Origin: Nocardia mangyaensis | GTDB lineage: Bacteria > Actinomycetota > Actinomycetes > Mycobacteriales > Mycobacteriaceae | Assembly: GCF_001886715.1 (NCBI RefSeq) | Contig: NZ_CP018082.1 | Location: 1,984,001-2,048,000, forward strand | Length of the DNA: 64,000 bases | Direction of reading: 5' to 3' | Part shown: piece after piece, positions 56,809 to 64,000 of the stretch | How the letters are laid out: each line of letters starts with the position of its first letter | Numbering within the stretch: position 1 is the first letter of the stretch | The notes under the pieces: generated by a model | Seen by the model: the letters and a program-made list of their open reading frames with translations, nothing else | Told to the model about the DNA's origin: nothing | Database searches by the model: none | Position numbers and translations under genes: made by a program

Positions 56809-58191
56809 GTGAGCACCGATGCCACCACCCCGGACAGGGCTGATGCGGCCGTCACCGCCCGCCGCTGGGTGCTGCACATCGATATGGACGCCTTCTTCGC
56901 CTCGGCCGAGCAGTTGACGCGGCCCACCTTGCGCGGTCGGCCCGTCCTGGTCGGCGGTGCCGGGCAGCGTGGCGTCGTCGCGGGCGCGAGCTACGAGGCG
57001 CGGGTGTACGGCGCGCGCTCGGCCATGCCCATGCACCAGGCCCGGCGCCTGATCGGCGTCTCGGCGGTGGTGGTGCCCCCGCGCGGGGCGGTGTACTCGG
57101 CGCTGAGCGCGCAGGTGTTCGACACGTTGCGCGGCTGTGTCCCGGTGCTGGAGACGCTCTCGTTCGACGAGGCCTTCGCCGAACCGGCCGAACTGTCGGG
57201 GGCGAGCGTCGAGCGGGTCGAACAGTACTGCGCGACACTGCGCGAATTGGTCCGCGCCAGAACCGGTCTCACCGCCTCGATCGGCGCCGGGACCGGCAAG
57301 CAGCTGGCCAAGATCGGCTCCGGGCTGGCCAAACCCGATGGTATGCGGGTGATCTCGCCCGCCGAGCAGGGCGCCCTGCTGGCCGCGTTGCCGGTGCGCA
57401 AACTGTGGGGGATCGGACCGGTCGCCGAGAGCAGGCTGCGCGGTCTCGGGATCGAGACGGTCGGCGCGTTCGCCGCACTGCCGGAGTCGGAGGCCGCCTC
57501 GATCCTCGGTGGCAGTGTCGGGGCCGCGCTGCACCGGCTGGCCCGCGGCATCGACGATCGGCCGGTCGCCGAACGTGCCGAAGCCAAACAGATCAGCGCC
57601 GAGAACACCTACGAGCGCGACATCGTCACCCTGCCCGATCTGCGCGTCGCGGTGACCGCGATGGCGGCGGCCGCGCACCGCAGACTCGAACGGGACGGGC
57701 GCGCGGCGCGCACCGTGGTGCTCAAACTCAAGAAGTCCGACATGGGCATCGTCACGAGATCGTTCACCCTGCCCTACGCCACCGCCGACCTGACCACGCT
57801 GTCCGCGGCGGCGCAGCGTTCGGCGATCGATCCGGTCGAACTGGGGCCGATCCGGCTGGTCGGCGTCGGATACGGCGGGCTGTCGGATGTGCGCCAGGAA
57901 TCGCTGTTCCCCGAACTCGATCAGGCGGTGCCGGAAGATCTGGACATCGAGTCGGCCGACCGTACCGAGGCGCCACCGGCCGACGAAACGCGGAATCTGC
58001 TTGCGGGGCAATGGGTTCCGGGGCTGGACGTGTACCACGCAGAATTCGGGCACGGGTGGGTGCAGGGCGCGGGCTACGGGGTGGTGACCGTGCGGTTCGA
58101 GACCAGCTCGACAGGTCCGGGTCCGGCGCGTACTTTTCGTGCCGACGACAGCGGGCTGTCGCGGGCCGATCCGCTCGGCAGCCTCACCTGA
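56809..58191 (+). CDS. dinX: Y-family DNA polymerase IV (DinX/DinB)
   Basis: This 460-residue translesion polymerase has palm motif [13 protein letters not shown], the catalytic pair in [10 protein letters not shown] (Asp-Glu; SFDE replaces SIDE), [22 protein letters not shown] (split as [12 protein letters not shown] and GSGLAKPDG) and a helix-hairpin-helix in [21 protein letters not shown] motif near 363-367 fits beta-clamp binding. A C-terminal extension of about 80 residues ends in [19 protein letters not shown] ([11 protein letters not shown]). The ileS-dinX neighbourhood matches Rv1536-Rv1537. Confidence 0.92.
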   Translation: MSTDATTPDRADAAVTARRWVLHIDMDAFFASAEQLTRPTLRGRPVLVGGAGQRGVVAGASYEARVYGARSAMPMHQARRLIGVSAVVVPPRGAVYSALSAQVFDTLRGCVPVLETLSFDEAFAEPAELSGASVERVEQYCATLRELVRARTGLTASIGAGTGKQLAKIGSGLAKPDGMRVISPAEQGALLAALPVRKLWGIGPVAESRLRGLGIETVGAFAALPESEAASILGGSVGAALHRLARGIDDRPVAERAEAKQISAENTYERDIVTLPDLRVAVTAMAAAAHRRLERDGRAARTVVLKLKKSDMGIVTRSFTLPYATADLTTLSAAAQRSAIDPVELGPIRLVGVGYGGLSDVRQESLFPELDQAVPEDLDIESADRTEAPPADETRNLLAGQWVPGLDVYHAEFGHGWVQGAGYGVVTVRFETSSTGPGPARTFRADDSGLSRADPLGSLT

Positions 58192-58249
58192 GGAGTAGCC
58201 TCGGCTACCGCGATGAATCCCGCCCACCCCGAACGCAAAGGACGAGACG

Positions 58250-58756
58250 TTGAAGCTTCGTAGGACCGGACGTGTCGCGATCGCAGGCCTGGCCGTGGTC
58301 GCCGCATTGGGTATGAGCGCGTGCAGTGATGACAAGGGCGACGACTCGACCACCGCCGCGACCACCACCAGTGTCAACGCGACGACCTCGGCCGCGGCCA
58401 CGGCGGAGCTGCCGCCCGTGCCGACTGTGGAGGAGCTCAACACCCAGCTCAACACCGCGCTGGATCCGTCGATCCCGAACGAGGAGAAGCTGGACTTCGT
58501 GCAGGGTGGCGAGGCCGATCCCGAGCTGCCGAACCGGTTGGCCGTGGCCGCTCAGGAGGCCGGCGTGGTGGTTGCGGTGACCGATGTGACCTCCTTCGGT
58601 GAGAGCGTGAACGCCACGGCCGACTTCACGATCAACGGCCAGACCAATGTCGTGGACGTGCCGTTCGTCGCCGAGGACGGCAAGTGGAAGGTTCAGAAGA
58701 CCTGGGCCTGCACGATGCTGACCAACCTGGGTCAGGAATCGGTCGCCTGCGTCTGA
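58250..58756 (+). CDS. Mtb12-like lipoprotein
   Basis: The 168-residue precursor starts at TTG with a basic n-region, a hydrophobic core and lipobox MSAC (lipidated Cys25). A Thr/Ala-rich linker leads to a domain like mycobacterial low-molecular-weight antigen Mtb12: VEELNTQLNTALDPSIPNEEKLDFVQGG (split as TALDPSIPNEEKLDFV), then NATADFTI and KWKVQKTWACTM. The Cys pair near the C-terminus could bond. Role unknown; such proteins are surface or secreted. A terminator follows. Confidence 0.82.
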   Translation: MKLRRTGRVAIAGLAVVAALGMSACSDDKGDDSTTAATTTSVNATTSAAATAELPPVPTVEELNTQLNTALDPSIPNEEKLDFVQGGEADPELPNRLAVAAQEAGVVVAVTDVTSFGESVNATADFTINGQTNVVDVPFVAEDGKWKVQKTWACTMLTNLGQESVACV

Positions 58757-58771
58757 TCCGCGGCGTGTGCC

Positions 58772-58801
58772 AGCCCCGGCCGGAGTGATCCGGTCGGGGC
58801 T
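58772..58801 (+). terminator. Intrinsic terminator after lipoprotein gene
   Basis: AGCCCCGGCCGG pairs with CCGGTCGGGGCT (one G-T wobble, loop AGTGAT) and is followed by TTCGTGTGT. Confidence 0.8.
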
Positions 58802-58859
58802 TTCGTGTGTCCGATCCGGAATACCGGTTGCCGTCGAATCGCGGTGTCCTCGGCACGGC

Positions 58860-58865
58860 TACTAT
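58860..58865 (+). promoter_or_regulatory. -10 element of emb-type gene
   Basis: TACTAT ends 8 nt before GTG 58874, predicting a leader of 0-2 nt. No ribosome site is visible. Confidence 0.5.
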
Positions 58866-58873
58866 CGGGCCCC

Positions 58874-61800
58874 GTGGTAGAGACGATCGTGCGGCAAGGG
58901 CATCCGCCCAAGGATGCTTCGGGACCTGCGCGACGGGGTGATCGCCCCGGCTGGGCACGCACGGTCGCGATCGTCGCCGGAGTGATCGCCGTGCTCACCG
59001 CCGTCGCGATTCCGTTCCTGCCGGTGCGGGTCGACGCCGCGACCATCTCCTGGCCGCAGCAAGGCTCGCCCGCCGCCGTCGAATCACCGCTCATCGCCTA
59101 CGCGCCCGCCGCGATGTCGGCGACCGTGCCCTGTGCGGCGCTGGGTTCGCTGGCCGAATCCGGGGGCGTCGTCGCCTCCACCATCCCGCGGCAGTCCGCC
59201 GACATGGAGCGCTACGGCTTCGTCGTCAAGGTCGTCGCCGACACCGAGCAGCGTCCCGGCCGCGTCGACGTGGTGTCGCGGTCGACCCTGGTGTGGACCG
59301 CCGCCCTCGCGGACGTCCGCGACCGCGCCTGCGCGCTGGCCATCACGATCACGCCGCAGCAGGCCACGGTCGCCGCGACCGGCCTCGACATCCCGGGCGC
59401 GACCCTGGACCGTGACCTGCGTCCGCAGGTGGTCGGTGTGTTCAGCGAACTCACCGGCGCTGCGCCCGCCGAGCTGGCCGTGCGCGTCGACGTGGACTCG
59501 CGCTACATCTCCTCGCCGACCTTCCTCAAACTGAGCGCGATCGTGCTGTGCCTGCTGGCCACCGCGCTGGCGCTGTTCGCCCTGCACCGCCTCGACGCGC
59601 GCGACGGCCGGTCCCCGCGCCGGTTCCTGCCGCAGCGCTGGTGGCGGCTGCGCCCGGTGGACTGGCTGGTGTTCGCAGTGCTGGGGCTCTGGCATTTCAT
59701 CGGCGCCAACACCTCCGACGACGGCTACATCCTCGGCATGGCTCGCGGCGCGCAGAGTTCGGGCAACATGTCGAACTACTACCGCTGGTTCAGTGTCGAC
59801 GAGGGCCCGTTCTACACCCCCTACACCGACATCATCGGCTGGATCGCCAACATCTCCGCCGTCAGCCCACTGGTCCGCCTCCCCGCGCTCGGGGCCGGCA
59901 TCCTCGCCTGGTGGCTGATCAGCCGCGAAGTGCTGCCCCGCCTCGGCGTGGCCTTGCGCCGCAGCCCGGTCGTCACGTGGACCGCGGCACTGGTGTTCCT
60001 GGCGTTCTGGTTGCCCTACAACAACGGCCTGCGCGCGGAATTCGTGGTGGCCCTGGGTGTGCTGGTCACCTGGGTCTCGGTCGAACGAGCCATCGCGACG
60101 CGACGGCTGTTGCCCTTCGCGGTGGCGGTGATCGTGGCCGCGTTGACGCTCACGGGTGCGCCGTCGGGTCTGATCTGCGTGGGTGTGCTGGTCGCCGGGG
60201 CGCGCACGGTCACCTCGGTGATCGTGCAGCGGGCGAAGTCGGTGGGCTACCTCGCTCAGTTGCTGCCGATCCTGGCCGCCGGTCTGGTGGTGCTCACCGT
60301 CGTGTTCGCCGACCGGACGCTGGCCGGCGTGCGGGAGATGTTCGCTGTGCACGGCGTGATCGAGCCGGGGGAATCCTGGTTCTTCGAATTCCTGCGCTAC
60401 CAGTACCTGCTCCAGCTGAACGCCGACGGCTGGCTGACCCGGCGCTTCGGTGTGTTCATGATGCTGCTCGGGATCATCGTTTGCGTAGCGACCATGTTGC
60501 GCCGCGGCGGGCACATCCCCGGCACCGCGGTCGGACCCACCCGGCGCATGCTCGGAATCACCCTCGCCGCCATGGTGTTGATGATGTTCTCGCCCACCAA
60601 GTGGACCCACCAGTTCGGCGTCTTCGCGGGCCTGGCGACCTGTGTCGCCGCAGTGACCGCGGTCGCGGTGAGTTCGACTGTGCTGCGTCCGCTGCGTAAC
60701 CGAGCGCTGTTCGCCGCCGCCGTCTCCTTCGCACTCGCCATGACCTTCGTCGGCGCCAACGGCTACTGGTATGTGTCCTCCTGGGGCATCCCATGGTGGG
60801 ACAAGCCGCCGACCGTCGCAGGTTTCGGTGTCTCCACCGTCTTCGCCGGACTGGCCGCGCTCGCCCTCGCCGTCGCCGCGTGGTTCCACATCCACCCGAA
60901 CCCGTCGACCAAACCGGGGCGGGTGTCCGGGCTGCCTGTCCTCGCCATCGCGGCAGCGATGATGGTGCTGTTCGAGCTGGCCTCCTTCGCGAAGGCGAGC
61001 ATCGCCCAGTACCCGGCCTACTCCTTGGCCAGTTCCAACTTCGCCGCAGCCTTCGCGGGTGGCTGTGGCATGGCCGATGAGGTGCTGGTCGAAACCGATC
61101 CGAACGCTTCGATGCTGGCACCGCTGACCGGTGACGTGGTCACCGCCATGGCGGGCGTCGAATCGATGGGCTTCCAGCCCGACGGCGTGGCGCCGGTACT
61201 CACCTCCGAGGAGGTGGAATCGACCACAGGACAAGCGAATTCGGTGTCCGATGATCCTGACACGCTGCGCGAAGCCTCGACCTCGGCCGGATCGGAATCC
61301 CGGCAGGGTTCGCTGCAACTCCCGTTCGGCCTCGACCCTGCCACGACCCCGGTCTTCGGCAGCTACCGTTCCGGCCCGCAGGAACCGGCCGCGCTGACCA
61401 CCGGTTGGTTCCGCCTGCCCGAGGGCCCGCGCGGCCCGCTGCTCGCCATCGCGGCGGCGGGTCGCATCCGGACGGTCGACGCCGACGGTGTGATCCGCCC
61501 GGGTCAGGAACTCGCCGTCGAGTACGGCACCGCGAGCCCGGACGGCTCGGTCGCCGTGACCGGCCAGGCCGCCCCCCTCGACATCGGACCCGCCCCCGTG
61601 TGGCGCAATCTGCGCGTGCCGACCGACCAGCTGCCCGCCGACGCCGACGTCGTTCGCCTGGTCGCCACCGACCGCGATCTCGGCCCCGACCAGTGGCTCG
61701 CGGTCACCCCTCCGCGCATGCCGCAGACCACCACGCTGAACGCGTTGGTCGGTTCGCGCTCGCCGGTCCTGCTGGATTGGGCTGTCGGCCTGCACTTCCC

Positions 61801-62113
61801 GTGCCAGAACCACCTGCCCACCTACAACGGCGTCGCGGATCTGCCCGACTACCGCATCCTTCCCGACCGCAACGGCGCCACCATCACCAACCTGTGGCAG
61901 GGCCACGACGGCGGCGGTCCATTGGGCTGGACCCAGCTCCTCTTCACCGCCCGGACCCTGCCCACCTACCTGAACAACGACTGGGACCGGGACTGGGGCT
62001 CCATCGAGCAGTACCTCCCCCTCGACTCCACCGCCACCCAGGCCGAGGTCAGCCTCGAATCCACCAACCGCTGGGGGACCTGGACCCCAGGCCCCATCAT
62101 CACCGCCTGGTAG
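58874..62113 (+). CDS. Emb-family arabinosyltransferase (GT53)
   Basis: The 1079-residue GT-C enzyme uses decaprenyl-phosphoryl arabinose to extend arabinan of arabinogalactan or LAM. Helix 1 (about 23-43) is followed by an extracellular jelly-roll region, a multi-helix core with catalytic Asp282-Asp283 (NTSDDGYILG), MMFSPTKWTHQFGVFAGL (split as MMFSPTKW and HQFGVFAGL), and a C-terminal carbohydrate-binding domain (LPTYNGVADLPDYRI onward). Emb proteins are ethambutol targets. It stands alone rather than in an embCAB run, so its sub-type cannot be named here. Confidence 0.92.
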   Translation: MVETIVRQGHPPKDASGPARRGDRPGWARTVAIVAGVIAVLTAVAIPFLPVRVDAATISWPQQGSPAAVESPLIAYAPAAMSATVPCAALGSLAESGGVVASTIPRQSADMERYGFVVKVVADTEQRPGRVDVVSRSTLVWTAALADVRDRACALAITITPQQATVAATGLDIPGATLDRDLRPQVVGVFSELTGAAPAELAVRVDVDSRYISSPTFLKLSAIVLCLLATALALFALHRLDARDGRSPRRFLPQRWWRLRPVDWLVFAVLGLWHFIGANTSDDGYILGMARGAQSSGNMSNYYRWFSVDEGPFYTPYTDIIGWIANISAVSPLVRLPALGAGILAWWLISREVLPRLGVALRRSPVVTWTAALVFLAFWLPYNNGLRAEFVVALGVLVTWVSVERAIATRRLLPFAVAVIVAALTLTGAPSGLICVGVLVAGARTVTSVIVQRAKSVGYLAQLLPILAAGLVVLTVVFADRTLAGVREMFAVHGVIEPGESWFFEFLRYQYLLQLNADGWLTRRFGVFMMLLGIIVCVATMLRRGGHIPGTAVGPTRRMLGITLAAMVLMMFSPTKWTHQFGVFAGLATCVAAVTAVAVSSTVLRPLRNRALFAAAVSFALAMTFVGANGYWYVSSWGIPWWDKPPTVAGFGVSTVFAGLAALALAVAAWFHIHPNPSTKPGRVSGLPVLAIAAAMMVLFELASFAKASIAQYPAYSLASSNFAAAFAGGCGMADEVLVETDPNASMLAPLTGDVVTAMAGVESMGFQPDGVAPVLTSEEVESTTGQANSVSDDPDTLREASTSAGSESRQGSLQLPFGLDPATTPVFGSYRSGPQEPAALTTGWFRLPEGPRGPLLAIAAAGRIRTVDADGVIRPGQELAVEYGTASPDGSVAVTGQAAPLDIGPAPVWRNLRVPTDQLPADADVVRLVATDRDLGPDQWLAVTPPRMPQTTTLNALVGSRSPVLLDWAVGLHFPCQNHLPTYNGVADLPDYRILPDRNGATITNLWQGHDGGGPLGWTQLLFTARTLPTYLNNDWDRDWGSIEQYLPLDSTATQAEVSLESTNRWGTWTPGPIITAW

Positions 62114-62286
62114 CCCCGGACTTCGAGATCAGCAGGCATTGGTGGTGCCCGTTCTCGGTCGGTACCCCACCGCTGCCTGGTGCGCAACTGTCCAGGCTCC
62201 CGCGGGAGTGGGGGCTGATGAGCGCGGGCGGGGCAGGATCTGCGCCGGCCGGTCCGGAAGAACTGGCGGTGTCCAGCTGCCCCGAG

Positions 62287-63207
62287 TCAGCGGCAGTTGG
62301 TGGCGATACGCAGCGCCAAGTCAGGGAGGTCGGCGCCGGTCAGGCCCGGGTACCCGTGCAGGATGGCACGCCAGGGGGCGGGGACCGCGGAGGCGCCCCA
62401 GCGGGCACCGAGGAGGCCGCCCGCGATGGCGGCGGTGGTGTCGGTGTCGTTGCCCGCGCGGACGCAGGCCGCCAAGGCGAGCGGAAGGTGCTCGGGGCCG
62501 GAGCTTTCGGTGGTGGTGATGGCCCACCACGCGGTCTGCAGGGCGTGCACGACCCAGCCGTTGTTCGCGAAGTCATCGGGTGTGCCGCGTTCGGCCTCGT
62601 CCAGGCGGTCGGTCCAGAACTCGGCGTGCGATGAGCGGCTGACGTATTTGCGGACACCGTCGAAATCGGCCTCGAGTACCGCGTGGCGCACGGCGTAGGT
62701 CCACAGCTTGCAGGCCTCGACCGCGTGTTCGTCGTGGTGGGTGAGCAGCCCGATCCGGCCCGCCGCCGCGATGCATTCCTCGGCGTCGTCGAGATAGGCC
62801 AGCGCGACGGGCGCGGTGCGCATGAGCGACCCGTTGCCACCGGTCCGGCCGGTCAGTGACATCGCCTGGGCCTGCATGGCGCGCGCGGAGCCCGGTCGCT
62901 CGGACAGCACGAGTCGGGTCTGGTTCCCGATGTCGGGCGGATTCGAGTCGTACCAGCGGACGAAGCCCGCGGCCACCGCGTCGAGATCGATCCCTGGCCC
63001 GTGCATCGCGGCCAGGGCGACCGCCAGGGCCATCGAGGTGTCGTCGGTCCACTCGCCGGGGGCCCAGTCGAACGCGCCGCCGCCGATCATGTCGATCACC
63101 GCGTCGGGTGCCGGTCGGGTGAATTCGTAGCCCGCGCCCAGCGCGTCACCCGCGGCGGTGCCGACCAGCACGCCGGCGACCCGATCCGAGAATCCCGCAT
63201 CCTGCAC
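62287..63207 (-). CDS. ADP-ribosylglycohydrolase family protein
   Basis: The 306-residue protein belongs to the DraG/ARH fold. N-terminal GTAAGDALGAGYE, the metal-binding EWTDDTSMALAVAL and C-terminal GNDTDTTAAIAGGLLGARWG are present, so the di-magnesium site is intact. It would remove ADP-ribose from proteins, nucleic acids or small molecules. GTG 63207 is preferred because GAGAGGGG lies 8 nt upstream; in-frame GTG 63216 is too close to that site. The partner transferase is not in the window. The 173-bp gap to the convergent emb gene shows no clear terminator. Confidence 0.88.
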   Translation of the reverse strand: MQDAGFSDRVAGVLVGTAAGDALGAGYEFTRPAPDAVIDMIGGGAFDWAPGEWTDDTSMALAVALAAMHGPGIDLDAVAAGFVRWYDSNPPDIGNQTRLVLSERPGSARAMQAQAMSLTGRTGGNGSLMRTAPVALAYLDDAEECIAAAGRIGLLTHHDEHAVEACKLWTYAVRHAVLEADFDGVRKYVSRSSHAEFWTDRLDEAERGTPDDFANNGWVVHALQTAWWAITTTESSGPEHLPLALAACVRAGNDTDTTAAIAGGLLGARWGASAVPAPWRAILHGYPGLTGADLPDLALRIATNCR

Positions 63208-63309
63208 AGCACTCACCCCTCTCGGGCGCCCGCTCTCCGACCGTCGAGCCTACCGGTCGGAGTGTGATCCGCCGCCATTCGTGATGGCACCGTGCCGTTG
63301 TCGCGTCGC

Positions 63310-64000
63310 TCACCGTTCCTGGTGCGCGGTGAGGTCTTTCGCCTCGACCACGAGCCGACTGCGGGTCCGTCGCGACCGGCGGAAGGCATCGGCGGTGAAC
63401 ACCGCCAGCGCTGCCCAGATCAGCGCGAAACCGGCCCAACGGGACGCGGGCATGGGTTCGTGCATGACCGCGACACCCCAGGCCAGCTGCAGGGCCGGGG
63501 TCAGGTACTGCAGGATCCCCATGGTCGACAGCGGCACGCGCTGGGCGGCGACGGCGAACAGCAGCAGCGGCACCAGGGTGACCGGACCGGTCGCCATCAT
63601 CAACCCGAAATGGGCGGGGCTGGAGGTGAACTCGCTGCGGTCGGTGGCCATCAGCACGACCAGCAGGGCCAGGGCGAACGGTGCCGCGACGATGCCCTCC
63701 GCGGCGATCCCGCGCAGCGCGTCGAGCCGGATCACCTTCTTCACCAGGCCGTAGGTGGCGAACGAGCAGGCCAGGATCAGCGCGATCACCGGGGGGCGAC
63801 CGTAGTCGACAGTGAGCACCACCACCGCGAGCGCGCCCAGCCCCAGTGCCACCCATTGCGCCCTGGTCAGCCGCTCCCGGAACAGCACGACACCGAAGGC
63901 CACCGTGACCAGCGGGTTGATGAAGTAGCCCAGGGCACACTCCACGACATTGCCGGAGATCACGCCGAAGACGTAGGTGCCCCAGTTGATCGAGATCGCC
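63310..64000 (-). CDS. rarD: RarD/EamA-family permease, C-terminal part
   Basis: The reading frame enters from the right edge and covers at least 229 residues of a multi-helix membrane protein. INWGTYVFGVISGNVVECALGYFINPL (split as INWGTYVFGV and ECALGYFINPL) and the repeat RVPLSTMGILQYLTPALQLAWGV (LSTMGILQYLTP) are the RarD pattern of 10-helix drug/metabolite exporters. The 5' end lies outside the window. It ends with an Arg-rich cytoplasmic tail. Its substrate is unknown. Confidence 0.85.
   Translation of the reverse strand, partial: AISINWGTYVFGVISGNVVECALGYFINPLVTVAFGVVLFRERLTRAQWVALGLGALAVVVLTVDYGRPPVIALILACSFATYGLVKKVIRLDALRGIAAEGIVAAPFALALLVVLMATDRSEFTSSPAHFGLMMATGPVTLVPLLLFAVAAQRVPLSTMGILQYLTPALQLAWGVAVMHEPMPASRWAGFALIWAALAVFTADAFRRSRRTRSRLVVEAKDLTAHQER

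Noticed and set aside
59084..61906. 940-codon minus-strand open frame opposite the emb gene
   Set aside because: Low-complexity Gly/His/Arg/Asp composition; the plus-strand arabinosyltransferase is clear.

Overview
The window is GC-rich chromosomal DNA from a mycolic-acid actinobacterium, most likely Nocardia or a close relative. Three things support this: the gene order matches the Mycobacterium tuberculosis Rv2190c-Rv2144c block (read from memory of that genome), ileS carries the short actinobacterial T-box leader known from Nocardia farcinica, and mycolata-specific genes occur (MptA-type mannosyltransferase, Emb arabinosyltransferase, Wag31, PknL). I see no phage, insertion sequence, CRISPR array, tRNA or rRNA. 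Gene spacing is tight with many ATGA/GTGA stop-start overlaps.

Layout. (1) 1-881: two NlpC/P60-type secreted wall hydrolase genes on the minus strand, the first cut by the window edge. (2) 1456-5901: a DnaQ-GIY-YIG-UVR repair protein, a TrpF-like isomerase, a stand-alone Lrp/AsnC sensor domain, then trpD and a hypothetical gene on the minus strand. (3) 6080-10368: ctaE-qcrCAB, the cytochrome bcc-aa3 respiratory supercomplex genes, closed by a 32-bp perfect palindromic terminator. (4) 10437-16008: a DEDDh exoribonuclease, class II DAHP synthase, an ArsR/SRPBCC pair with a clear operator, the PASTA kinase PknL and its divergent DNA-binding partner. (5) 16090-29139: carotenoid genes interleaved with envelope genes. 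One minus-strand operon runs idsA/crtE-crtI-mptA-crtB and another runs GNAT-crtO-cruF-lppM-glycosyltransferase, with metF and a secreted protein gene between them on the plus strand. (6) 29256-51425: a HEPN-domain gene behind a LexA-like box, a DUF3040 gene, then the complete division/cell wall (dcw) cluster mraZ-rsmH-ftsL-pbpB-murE-murF-mraY-murD-ftsW-murG-murC-ftsQ-ftsZ-pgeF-yggS-sepF-yggT-wag31. (7) 51460-64000: T-box-controlled ileS, a third NlpC/P60 gene, galU, a Y-family polymerase, an Mtb12-like lipoprotein, an orphan Emb-type arabinosyltransferase, an ADP-ribosylglycohydrolase and a truncated RarD-type permease.

Regulation visible in the DNA includes three GTGGG MraZ boxes on the mraZ -10 region, a putative mraW leader RNA, the ileS T-box, an ArsR operator between -35 and -10, and a recurring leaderless-promoter geometry. 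In that geometry a -10 hexamer ends exactly 7 nt before an ATG/GTG. It occurs at ctaE, aroG, arsR, metF, the AsnC-like gene and the dinX-like polymerase, with near matches at pgeF and the emb gene.

Functionally the window joins envelope building (peptidoglycan, mannan/arabinan, carotenoid, wall hydrolases), division, respiration, aromatic amino acid synthesis and DNA repair. The least expected items are the TrpF-like gene, the interleaving of carotenoid genes with mptA and lppM, the LexA-like box before a HEPN gene, and a 27-codon ORF coupled to sepF. Gene names rest on reading motifs and on remembered homologues; no database search was run.
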